DNA from: Gavia stellata
Taxonomy: Eukaryota; Chordata; Aves; Gaviiformes; Gaviidae
Reading direction: 5' to 3'
Assembly: GCF_030936135.1 (NCBI RefSeq)
Contig: NC_082596.1
Span: forward strand, 101,269,383-101,333,382
Length of the DNA stretch: 64,000 bases
The position numbers and the translations under genes were made by a program. The notes under the pieces were generated by a model. The model saw only the letters and a program-made list of their open reading frames with translations, had not been told where the DNA came from and did no database searches. Of the stretch, positions 48,709 to 59,800 are shown piece by piece (within the stretch, counting starts at the first letter, position 1; each line of letters opens with the position of its first letter).

Positions 48709-50120
48709 ACTTTTGTTTTTTTTCAAGTCGTTCTACGGCATTCATACGAAATATCCGAGTACCTCACAGGCTATGAATCACTTCTGATTCAGACTCCCTT
48801 AATGGAGTCTGCCATCCCTTTCTCTCACATGCACAACCAAAGCACTGAACATGCAAGTCCCAACTTGCACCAAAACTCTGGGTCAGAGCTAAGGAGAAAA
48901 CCTCAGCCTGCTCCATCTGCTCCTGCACCACCACACCACTGGTGTGCCTCCAAATCAGCACATCTAACTCTGTGTTTCCCCTTCTAAGAAGAAATTGCAT
49001 GATAAACTGAACGTGTTTTTCTGTGTTTTTTAATTGGGCAGTGTCTCTTCCTGCCTCTCTTTACAACCTATTTGCCTGATCAGAGCCTGCCCGCATGCCC
49101 ATTTACCTCAGACAGGAATCGGAGAGAGAAGGCAGTTCTGCACTTTCTCTGGACCTGGACAAAGGTTTAAAGGAAGAAGAGGGCAAGCCCAGGAGAGCTG
49201 TGTGAAACACGCTTCATTTCTCCTACCTGCTCAAGGGAAGCTGTTGGAAAGTAAGCAGCGATACCAGCTGTGTGGAGCCATCTTCCAGTAGATTGGTGCA
49301 GAAACCACACCATGTTCACAGTCTGGGAAGCCCATTAAGTTTGAAGAAGGGACCCCTGTCTTGCAAGCGTGGGAAGGAGGTAAATGACAGGCATGAAGGT
49401 GTAGACTGAAGCCAGCTGGACTTCCACTTGAGTAAAGGCATGTTTGCCTTCACTACATTCAGCTGCGCCCCTGTGCTCCGGGTTTGTTTATATCTACCTT
49501 ATCAGCTGCAGTGGTGCTCCTAGAGAGAGAGGTTTTCTATTTATAGGCACCAGCAGTACATCCCTCACCTCCAGGACTGCAGGGCAATCTGCATCCTCCA
49601 GCTTCTTCTGCCACTGACAGTTGCTTCTCCATCTGGGCCAGAGACTCAGGCACTCCTGCTTCCACCCTAAGAAAGGGATTTTGTTCCCAAGCCCCAGTCT
49701 CTATCCCTCTCTGCAGGAGGATAAGCCATAAGGGTTATTTCTGTTCTCCTCTTTTTTAAACTCATGTGATTATACTTAATCCAGCAAATAAACAACTATG
49801 GTTGATATGCTGAAATGCACTAACCGCTAATCAAGATGCTTAAAGCATATGGGAATATTTCATGAATGAAGAAAAAAATAAAATTCTCCTGTAGAGCAAG
49901 GGTTCTCAGCCCGAGCTCCATACACCCCAGTGATGTCAGGGTGGGCTGAGGTCGTTCCCACCTCAGGGTGTACTTCTGCACTAAACTGGAACTGTCTTTT
50001 CACTTTTTTACCCCTCGCCCCTTTCCTGAGCAGTCACTGGGTGCATTCAGCTAATCAAGTCCCACTTTAGCTCATTCTGAGGGATAAATACACACAATTG
50101 ATGTTTCTGAAAATCTTATT
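48709..50120. other. Intergenic DNA; one MEF2 consensus
   Basis: Unique sequence without supported exons. A perfect CTATTTATAG lies at 49537-49546, the same 10-mer as at 17936. This may be chance. Confidence 0.4.
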
Positions 50121-50332
50121 AAGGATCGAAGAAAATAAGTCTGGAAATTACCTTAATGGGTCATCTATTCCAGCTAGCATCTCCTCACAAAACCTGTCCC
50201 AGTGCTTCATTGTCACCAGCTTTGGAAAGCTTTTTTCTTTTGCCCAATATTAACCTTTCTTGCTGCAATTTATAGCTTGACTTCTTGTCCTATCCACTAC
50301 AGAGCTGAGGAATATATTATATGAAGAAGAAC
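50121..50332 (-). mobile_element. Older antisense CR1, left part (interrupted)
   Basis: On the + strand this reads AATGGGTCATCTATTCCAGC, then CCTGTCCCAGTGCTTCATTG, TATTAACCTTTCTTGC and GACTTCTTGTCCTATCCACT, the usual series for an antisense CR1. It stops where the sense CR1 at 50333 begins and resumes at about 51417, so the two parts are one element split by a later insertion. Confidence 0.6.
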
Positions 50333-50389
50333 CGATAAAATGCAGGGTAGAGAAGTGGACAGTGAGATGAACAGAAAACTGGCTGAACT

Positions 50390-51340
50390 GCCAGGCTCAA
50401 AGGATTGCAGTCTGTGGCATGAAGCACAACTGGAGGCCAGTAGCCAGTGGTGAGCACCAGGGGCTGATGCAAGGGCCTGGACTGTTTAACATCTTCAGTA
50501 ATCACCTCGATGCTGGGACAGAACGTACCCTCAGAAAGTCTGCAGATTGCACAAAGCTGCAAGGAGTGGCTGGTACACCAGAGGGTCATGCTGGCACCCA
50601 GAGGGACCTCAACAGGCTGGAGAAATGGGCTGACAGGAATCTCATGAAGTTCAACAAAGGGAAATCAAAATCCTGCTCCTGGGAAGGAATAACCCCATGC
50701 CCCAGTACAAGCTGGGGGCTGACTGGATTGAAAGCAGCTTAGCAGAAAAGGACCTGGGCATCCTGGTGAATACCAAGTTAGCCTTGAGCCAGCAATGTGC
50801 CTTTGCAGCAAAGATAGTCGAAAGCTTTGTGGTCTGCATTAGGAAAAGTGTTGCCAGCAAGTCGAGGGAGGTGATCCTTCCCCTCTGTTCAGCACTGGTG
50901 AGACATATTTGGAGTGCTGTGTCCAGGTCTGGGCTGCCTAGAAAAAGAGAGATGTGGACATACTGGAGCAAGACCATTGACAGGCCACAAAGGTGATTGA
51001 GGGATAGAAGCATCTGACATATGAGGACATATGTCAGATGTTGAGAGAGATGGGCCTGTTCTACCTGGAGAAGAGAAGGTTCAGAGGGATCTTCTCCATA
51101 TGTATAAATACCTGAGGGGAGGGAGTAAAGAAGACAGAGCCAGACTCTTCACAGTGGTGCCCAGTGACAGAACAAGAGGGAATGGGCACAAACTGAAATA
51201 CAGGAAATTCCATCTAAATATATGAACAAACCCTTTCTAAGTGTGATTGACCACTGACACAGGTTGCCCAGAGAGGTTGTGGTGTCTCCATCCTTGGAGA
51301 TATTCAAAACCCAACAGGACACGGCCCTGAGCAACCTGCT
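50390..51340 (+). pseudogene. CR1 ORF2 reverse transcriptase remnant
   Basis: Three + strand frames in succession resemble the C-terminal part of CR1 ORF2. The first, near 50419-50742, includes GPGLFNIFSNHLDAGTE and DLNRLEKWADRNLMKFNKGK. The second, from 50697, includes AEKDLGILVNTKLALSQQCA and ASKSREVILPLCSALVRH. The third, near 51031-51225, includes DRTRGNGHKLK. Two frame changes are needed to join them. The catalytic F/Y-A-D-D motif reads SADC at 50539-50550, so an aspartate of the active site is lost. It encodes no working protein. Confidence 0.9.
51011..51040. repeat. Perfect inverted repeat, 13-bp arms, 4-bp loop
   Basis: CATCTGACATATG, AGGA, CATATGTCAGATG. Both arms pair without mismatch. 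It lies within the CR1 copy at a point where the family normally reads on into GAGAGGCTGAGG-type sequence, so the right arm looks like an inverted copy of the left. Confidence 0.95.
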
Positions 51341-51416
51341 TTAGCTCATAACACGGGCTTGGACTAGATGATCCCCAGAGGTCCCTGCCAATCTCAGCAA
51401 TTCTGTGGTTCTATAA

Positions 51417-51605
51417 TTGTATTTCCTTCCCCTTCCAGTAGCCTTTTACATTCTTGAAGGTAATTACCATATATCGCCCCTCAATTCCAGTTAGTTCAAT
51501 CTTTCTTTGGCAGAAATATTTCACTGCAGGCTCCTGCACCTTCTTCAGTCTCTTCTCAAAGTGCAGTAGTCCACACTGGACACAGCACTCTAGCTGGATC
51601 TGAAT
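51417..51605 (-). mobile_element. Older antisense CR1, right part
   Basis: The + strand carries CTCCTGCACCTTCTTCAGTC with TCTTCTCAAAGTGCAG, then CACACTGGACACAGCACTCT, the continuation expected for the antisense element seen at 50121-50332. Heavy divergence makes the outer limit approximate. Confidence 0.5.
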
Positions 51606-54600
51606 GACAACAGTAACTTTCAGAGTTAACAGGCCACAGACAGAATCAGGTAAGCAGAGAAGAAAAGGCCAACAAACAGACAACAGCTGCTGTTTACCCA
51701 CTGAGTGCCAGCAGACAGTTAAAAAAATTCTGTTCTAGGTATTATAGCTGAGACATCTTTAGAGATTTTCCAGAACTTTATATTATACCCGTTTGGGAAA
51801 TAATATGTTTGGTTTGGCTTCCCCCCGCCCCCTTTTACATTAAGTTCTTTAATTGTTTATTTTTTTTTAAACAAGACATCGAGCATCAGCTTTGGCTTTC
51901 CATACCCATTTTTTGCCATCCACTCCCTCGAAAACCCCAGTGGGAGTTGGCAGCCCTGCCACCCCACCTGAGATCCAATTCCCCCCATGTGCCCAGCAAA
52001 GGACTAGCTTTTCAGAGGGCAGACAATGCTGGTGATCTCCCCTGCGCTGTGCCTGTGAGCTTGGCAGGCAGTGGACTCTTCCTGGTACTCCAGAAGCCAG
52101 GATGGGAGCCAAGAACCAGGAGCAAGAGCAGCCAAAACAATCAACTTCAATGTGCTGTACTCTAAAAAATATGAGCATGCGTCAAAGTGGGAAGGCTCAC
52201 AACAAGGGGCTGTCTTGGGCTGGCTTGTTTATGGTTTCATTCCTCACCCCTGCCTCTTTCTTTCTTGTCTCTGTTGCCAAACGCAGGTACGTAGCCCATT
52301 TCAAAATACAATAGAAACTAAGGGAAGAAAAAATTCTTCAAGTCATACAAATATGAATTCCTCCCTCATAACGAAGGGATAACCCTCTTAGCACCCTGTC
52401 AGCCTATTATGCACTGACAGTTTTCACCCCTGCAGAGCAGGCACCAGATGGGTAAGGGAGGGAAGAAGTTGTGCTTTTCCTTGGCTAATAGCTTTATCCT
52501 GAAAACCTAAGGAGGTTGTTTTGAGCTGCTTGATGGTTTCTGCCTGCTGTATTACTAAAGGAAAGACGGTGAACAGCACAAAAAATATCAGGCCGACAGA
52601 CTTCAAAATGGAGTTAAAAACTGGGAGGAAGCAAGAGAGGGTGCTACTGGCAGTAACCAGTGACTCCCAGGCACTCCAAGGTATTTACCTGTGAATCAAC
52701 CCGTGCCGTTTTGGCATAGTCCAAAGTCCTGCCATCCGTTTAACCCACAGAAGGTTTTCAGACCTTCTAGCTTGCTTGGACAATATCCCCTCAAACCACA
52801 GAGGCCATTCCCAGAGCAGAGACAAGAATAGATATCTCACTGTTTAGAAACCATTTAGCAATATGTTTGCAAAATTAGGAAGGGGGAAAACCTTAACTGA
52901 AGTCTGATACGTATACTCTGATATTGCATGTATCTTTGTTTCATGGCTGGTTTTAGCTGCAATCTTTCTGTGTATTTATTTTGAATGTACAGATCTGGGT
53001 GTAGTACCAATGTGTACTTGTATAATAAAAGAACATAAGATCTAAACACAATGTGGATATAGGAATCAAGAAAAAATGTGTCCTTATTTTGAGTGAAGCA
53101 CAATAACAAAATCAGAATTTAAACCCTGTCTTCTTGTCCCAAGTATGAAATGAAGAATTGAATTTTAAAGCTTTTTTCCCCCCTCCCTGATTTGGCAGGC
53201 CTATTAGTGAGCAAGAAGACATCTGCTGATCTTTCATTAGAAGGGCTCCTAGCTCTTCACCTGCTTGGCTGGTGACAGTGACAGCACTTCAAGGGGACGG
53301 GGGTTCGGCAGCGCTCACTGCTGGGGATCCGAGGTGCTGGTAGAGACCTCCTGAGGTTTGTCCTGCAGAGCAGACCATCAGTCATGTCAACCCTATTCTT
53401 TGATACAGTAACAGACTTATGGACATCTACTTCTGGTTCAAGCTTTAGTGGAAATTTATGGACATTTATGGACATTTAGGGACATTTAGTTTCTGGTTCA
53501 AGCTTCCATCGCACTGCACAAAGCAAAAGATCACAGGGACCAACTCTGGTCTCCTGGAGAGATCCAGGGCCCTGTTTTACACAGATTATCACTCTGCTCT
53601 GCCTGCTACAGAGAACAAGACCACTTCCTTTGCTTCTCCTCTAAGTGAGGTGATCTCTGTAGAGGTGTAGGTGAGGCCCTGAGTCTTCAGCTTCCCTGAA
53701 AGCACTGGTGATGCTGCAGGTACTTTTCTTTCTACTAAACTTTCCCAGCTTTATTGAGATCTAAGCTCTGAGAGATAGAGATAAATGTAATTCTGTCCTC
53801 CTCGCTTTCCTTCCATTTTTCAGATTGCAGGCTAGGTACCCCTGAATTAGGATATCTATTTCCAGAATAGCAACAATGGATTTCAAGCTCCGATGTATTT
53901 AATGAGAAATTATAAATTAATAGTCCTTCTTCACAGAAGATCTATGCTAAATCCATGTGGGATCCTTAAGAACTGCATACTGAAAATAATTGACTGGCTC
54001 TACAGCTGTAATAAACACAATTTAATCTAGGAATATCAGGACAGTCTAAAATTTTAAAAAACCCCACTAAAATCACATGGCAAAAGGGTTTAATGTGTCC
54101 TCAGCAGACCTGGCTATGCCAAATTTAATTAAGGAGTTCTATTTGTGTCAATAAATTATCATCCAAGGTAAAATAAAAGTCATTCAATTTGTTAAAATTC
54201 AATTTTATTTAGGTGCACAATTAGTGGGTTTATCCTATTGCAAAATAATTCAGCCAAGAAACCAATTTTAGCACCAACAGAGTACAACTAAGTATATAAA
54301 TGGTCTTCCAATACTAACTGGATACAGCTATGGACAGGATGGTTTATATAAATGCCATATTTCTCTTTCACATACACACACACAGACAAATAGATATCTC
54401 TGTAACAATTTCCTAAAAATCATTAGCTGAATGCTACTGTAATACTACTAAAACTAATAACATTTTTCCTTACAGAAATTGCTGAAGGCAGCTTCAGGAA
54501 TGAGACAAAGTAAAAAAAAAATAATACAGCATTCATAATCTTGTCTGTCCGCATCTCTCTGGTTTTTTCAAAGGCTAGGCCTTAGTCCTATGTTTGTTCT

Positions 54601-55559
54601 ATACCGTTTTCCAGTGAAATATGGATGGAATCAGATCAAGAAAATGGTACCAAGAGCAAGTCTAAAGGACTCTTGCAAGTCAGGTCTCCACCATCGCATT
54701 GCTGCAGCAAGGATGAAAAACATTTCCAATGCTGCCAGCTACACCAGGACACCTGCTAACCTGTCGGTAGGAGAAGCCTGGTTGTGGAGGATGGGCAAGA
54801 TGTGCTCATGCATATTTTATCTAGGAGGTCTTGATAAACCCACCAAAAAGTGAATCGCAGCCTGAAAAGATAATTGCTATCACTGGGAAATTGTCACATC
54901 ACCTAAACTGAGATGCCCAGTAGGTAATTAAGGTATTAGCTGCCTAATGTGTCTGCACTGGTAAATTGGGTCACTCCTCATTTTGCCTGGCTCCACTGAT
55001 TACACATCCTGTCCGCATGTTAGCTCCTTTTGGGAGTGAACACCCAAGAGGAAACTCAGGCACCTCGAGAGGACGGCATCTCCCAGGTCCGCAAAGAGAG
55101 GGCACTTGGAAAGTCAGAAATTTGTCTGCCTCCACAGGAAACATTCCTTCGACTCTACCTCAGCAGACTTTGCTCTCTAAACCTTTCTTCTTAGGGACAC
55201 GGAATGGCATACCCCTCCTGTTACAAAAAGCCCTCCTCTGAAGGCTGGGAGAAAAGCCATGTCATTAATATATGCATTTTGAACAGAAAAATCGCCATGT
55301 GTATGTATGTGAGTGTACACATGTGTGAGCGTGTGTTTTTTTAATGTTTCAGCTGCTATGCAGGGAGGCTGTGGTCAGGCCAGAGCTTGCTAGGCTTGAG
55401 TGGTCAGGAATTAGCACCTCCAGACCTATTTGCCCCAGGATCTCTGTCTGATGCCATCCACAAAGACAATATACCTAGCAACAGTTTTAAGAGGCCAGTT
55501 CACTACAGCGTACATCAGGACCCACAGCTTTAGGAAGGCGAATGATGTTTGTAGGTGTC
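51606..55559. other. Intergenic DNA with a small tandem repeat at 53455-53488
   Basis: Mostly unique and AT-rich, especially 52850-53130 and 53870-54500. Near 53455-53488 a 10-bp unit TTTATGGACA occurs about three times. A 15-bp string TTCTGGTTCAAGCTT occurs on both sides of it (about 53431 and 53490). A CA-rich microsatellite lies near 54371-54390. No exon was identified. Confidence 0.5.
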
Positions 55560-56850
55560 ACGTTCTCTTTCACTGTGATTATTAGCTCCTGGGGCACACG
55601 GAGGGCCGGTGGTAGGATTTGGGTTTATGGTAAAGATACATTCTAATGCTCAATTTCCTTTAGGATTCTACAGAGCCCCCAGAATTAGGCAGAAAAATGG
55701 TATCATAGACCAATTCCTTCTTTGTATTTTTATAGTTGTCCTCTTGTTACAGTTAAGGATACAGTTGGGATCGGAATTAGAGTGCGGACAGCGACACTTT
55801 CTAGAGGCCGGTCTGTTCTAGAGGGTGTAAAACACTAGGAAAAGGACTGGTGGTGCTGTGACCAAGGCCATAGGTTCTCTTTTCCCATAGGGAATGATCC
55901 CTTGACTATCGGCAGGCACAGGGGATGGGGTGTATTTGGCTTCTGTAGTTCACTTTAATGAGGCATACATCATTGTAGGGCCTTCAACAATGTAAGGACA
56001 GCTGGTGTTAGCATAGGTAAAATTACGTGCTCCTTTAGGGAGGGGGGTCACCTCCTGTCTGTGAATAACATTAGGGTTTATGTTGGGATTATAGTTATAG
56101 CTTGGAGAATATAAAATGTCAAAAGCATAACTACTTCTTGCAATATGCAAGGCCTACAGACATAGAGAGAGGATTTGCGTTGAGAAGAGGAAATTCTCTT
56201 CAAGCCCTTCTACAACACAGATTGGTTCCCTGACTTATAACTGTAATCAGGATTTGAAGAGTTTGGAAACCTTGATGAGCCCACAATATTGCTGTAGCAT
56301 TTATACAGCTACAAAGACGACAAAGATTGGCAAAAGCCCTTTTTCCTGTACACGCTCTTTTACTGCAGGGATTGGTCCCCTGACATCAGAGTTAGGGCTT
56401 GGGATAGGGCCTGCAAATGTCAGCCACAAGTGCACCATATTACCACACTCTCCACTGCCCAGGGGCAGAAAGCAGCTGGCCTCAGCAATGATCCATACCC
56501 TTTCAGCGTCAGAAAAGGCTTAAAGCCTAAAGCATCAATGGACAAGCCTGTTCCCACATGTGGCAAGATAAGCTGAGGAGAAGAAACACTCTGGTATTGC
56601 CATGACTGGGCAGGGGACATTAAGTTTTGCTCTTTTCTTCTGCAGGGACCGATCACTTGGGGTAGCAATCATATGAGACAATTTATATTTTTTAAGAGCC
56701 CTTTGTGTGTCGTGTTGTCCACAGTCACAGTAAGAGTAGAGACCAATGCTCTCTTTTACTGTGGGCACTGCTGCCCAGGGTACAATTAAGGTAAAGATTT
56801 GAGCTGGGATTATCTTTTCTCTCCCTGCAGCTTGTTTCTGCTGCCTTCTG
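55560..56850 (-). repeat. Decayed tandem-like array, spacing about 140-165 bp
   Basis: A recurring + strand pattern of CTCTTTTACTGCAGGGATTG with TCCCCTGAC, often followed by TTAGGG- or TTGGGATTA-type sequence, can be followed at about 55563, 55739, 55876, 56029, 56193, 56354, 56630 and 56751. Gaps are about 176, 137, 153, 164, 161, 276 (perhaps two units) and 120 bases. Read on the minus strand, several units give related peptides such as NPNINPN, GPIPAVKERV and PTVKESI. Spacing is not a multiple of three, so a single open frame is not kept. It could be an old satellite, a decayed internally repeated gene, or part of a dead retroelement. Confidence 0.4.
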
Positions 56851-59800
56851 CAGTGCCTGTATGGCAGTTCATTCCTTCTGGAGTAAATCAATCATCTCCC
56901 TCCCAGAGGAAATCTGAGCACAAGTGACAGAGGAACAGTGCAGACAGACATTTTGGCCACAGATGCCATTGTATTCAGCTCTTCCCTCCCAGGACAAGCC
57001 CCAGTGGTGTCCTAGCAAACCTTGCAGCCTCCCCCCTTGTCCCAGGGGACAGATCACATGCCCATCACACAGGCACCAACTGAGTAGTCTGTGACACAAC
57101 CATCCCTGGCACTTAAAGCACTTTGGATTAACCCCCCTGCCCCCCATACATAATAGTGATCTCCATGTCTCAGAGTCACAGGGGTTGCACAGTGGGTCAG
57201 AGAAGACTTTGGTCAAGGAGCATCCTGGCCATTTCACACCAGGGTGCAGCCCTGAGCACCATGGACATGAATCATGTCACACCAAGTAGCAACACTTCTC
57301 TCCGTCACACCATGCAGAGACAGCAGTGAGAAAGGAATCCAAACTGCTTAGGGAAAAGAAGCTCCAGAGGACTTCCTGCACTGACCACTGAGCCTACATT
57401 TGATGCTCAGCCAGGTGTTATAGATGTCTTTCTTCCCGTGACACTTAATTCTTTCACACAGTCCCCAATTTTATTTTTTTTTGTTCACACTCGGTTTTGC
57501 TGCAGGGTGATGTAAAGCCATATGGACAGTCTATGTAATGGCAGGATAACTCGATCAATAGAAAAGAGGGAAATAATATTACTACCTCCCAAAAAAAGAA
57601 GGAAAAGAAAGTGATTAAAATTGTGACCTTATATTTACAATAATTTTCAAGTTAAAACAACTCAAAACATTTCTGTGCACTGAAAAAAATCTTCATTTTT
57701 ACTGTAATTTCTGCCCCAAGTCTTCTGCATGCTTATTATGCATGAAAGAAATATCAACTCTTCACACCACCTCATCTGTAACACTGCATGACCCAGAACT
57801 ACTAATATCAGGTATTCATACAATTTTCCTCAAATGAGCAGTACCTTTTAACTCATTAGGAACATTCACCCATGAACAAGATCATAAGGATGCCTTGGGG
57901 TGAAATATCAGCCATGGGTCAGAATCTCCTACTAACTGTAGCAGCTTCAGGATTTCACCTCATACCACAGACACAAAACCATGATGCAATAAACAATCTT
58001 CAGTCCAACAGACACAAAGGAGTTTAGGATCTGTTAAGACCAAGAAATGAGGTTACTTACCAAAGCTCATGAAGGAAGCTTGTGGCATGACCCGAACACC
58101 AGTGATGCACCTTGACATTTACATTTTGTGCTTCCAGCCCCCAAGCCGCTTTTTCTTTCACTCCTAGACAGTTCTCTTCATCCGCATGGCAAAAAATGGA
58201 TGAGTTAAGGTTTACTCTGGTTGTAAACCAGTTCAGTCATCTGTGGTGTTGGTGACACTGGTGTCTTCGAACACTAAGGTAGCTTTGTGCATGTAAATAT
58301 TGTCGATTATGAGCATCGGTTGAAAAAGAAAAGAGTAAAACCTTACTAGCCCTTTCCTGCTTAAAGCAGCTATCTTGCCACCCTACAACATAAATCAATG
58401 TATTCAGGAAAAGACATAACATTTACTAAGCTTTACATTCAACCAACCTTTGTGTAATAGGTAGCTCCAATCTTTTAGACCTTACACGGCTTTCTTGAAT
58501 ACTGCTGGGCAGGAGAGGTCATTGCAACAATCCAGCAATCGGTGCAGCTGAAGCAAGAACCTTTTATCTCTTCATCTCTGTAGGCAAATGTTGCTTGGAT
58601 ATACAAAGAAGTTACGTGTCTCTCACGTTCAGTTGCATTCAAAATCCTTTAAAAAAGACAGTGGTATCTAAGACCAGAGCCAGTCTGGAGGAAGCTTTCT
58701 GGTCACAAATGCAAAGAGGGTAGATATATTTTTATTTCTCTTTTAAACACTGATTACCAGGAAGCGGAAGTGTTTTAAAACACCTTGATTCCAGTGTCCT
58801 GAGGTTTTTAATGGAAAGTGAAAATGATGAAGGTCATGTATTAATATTTCATTGACCACCAGTCAAAACAGGTTGGCTGGCAAATGTTTTATGCCTTCCC
58901 ACCTGCGCAGAATTGCCATTGCCCTCCATTAAGGACCTGATTCCCATTAGCTTCTTCCGATTGATGGGGGGAGGGGAACATGTTGTGTGTGCAGTGCTGG
59001 AATAGGGAATGAGATTTTTGCAACCTTTCATTTAAAGAAGAAATCCTTGGGGGTCTGTGAATGGCAGGTTGTACTAGTGATCTCTCAGAGCCGTTCAGAC
59101 CTAATGGCACGATGACACCAAAGCTAACCTTTCTTCACCAACCTCTTCTGTGTCAAGGATTGACATTGTTGATTTCAGAAAGCAATGATTGTTTCTCCCT
59201 TGGTTTGCTCTGTTGAGGAAAAGGCTGGTCGGAAATCACTGTTTAATGTTTTGATTTAAGGCAGCAGGACTCTGAATATTTCTTCTTTCTTTAAAGGCAT
59301 ACATTAGGATGTGGACTATCTGGAGCTCACTATGGAAAATGTTCTAGTTGGGGTGGACTGCCTGCCAGGAAAGACTGATGGTTTGCTTCAGTAAAGGAAA
59401 TTAAACTAAAATAAGATCTAAATCTGAAGCTCTAGCGACAGCCTGAGCTGAGATGTATTTGTGTTTCTAAAGGACTCCTAAAGAAACTTAATTTAATCCT
59501 AAAACCAAAAGAAAACATTTTATATTTGTGCTTATTTTTTTCTGATTCTGGCTGAGATCAGAACAAATGACATCCACAAGATGACAGTGGGAGATTTTTG
59601 TCTTAAAGGAAAGTTGGAAAAAAATACTCTCTCTCTCCAAAACAATTGTTCTTATGAGGCTGTTGGGCTAAGTTTGCAGACATGAGAGCTGCAACTATTC
59701 ACACTAAAATCAGACTGTCTGATGTGAATCCATTGCTACCTCAGACACATGTTGAGGCCTTGAAACCATAAGGGTAGGCACTTATCCAATTAGCAGTGTT

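Larger units (their letters stand above)
50333..51416 (+). mobile_element. CR1 LINE, about 1.08 kb, 5'-truncated
   Basis: This copy keeps the C-terminal third of the CR1 ORF2 reverse transcriptase and the full 3' end (CTAGATGATCCCCAGAGGTC, then TTCTGTGGTTCTATAATTG). It is the longest CR1 in the window. The direction of reading and 3' terminus are clear; the 5' edge is set by where the older antisense element stops. Frameshifts show it is dead. Internal positions 51011-51040 hold a perfect palindrome absent from ordinary CR1 sequence. Confidence 0.9.

Noticed and set aside
59040..59110. CR1-like string GGTTGTACTAGTGATCTC
   Set aside because: The match is short and the 3' terminal octamers are missing.
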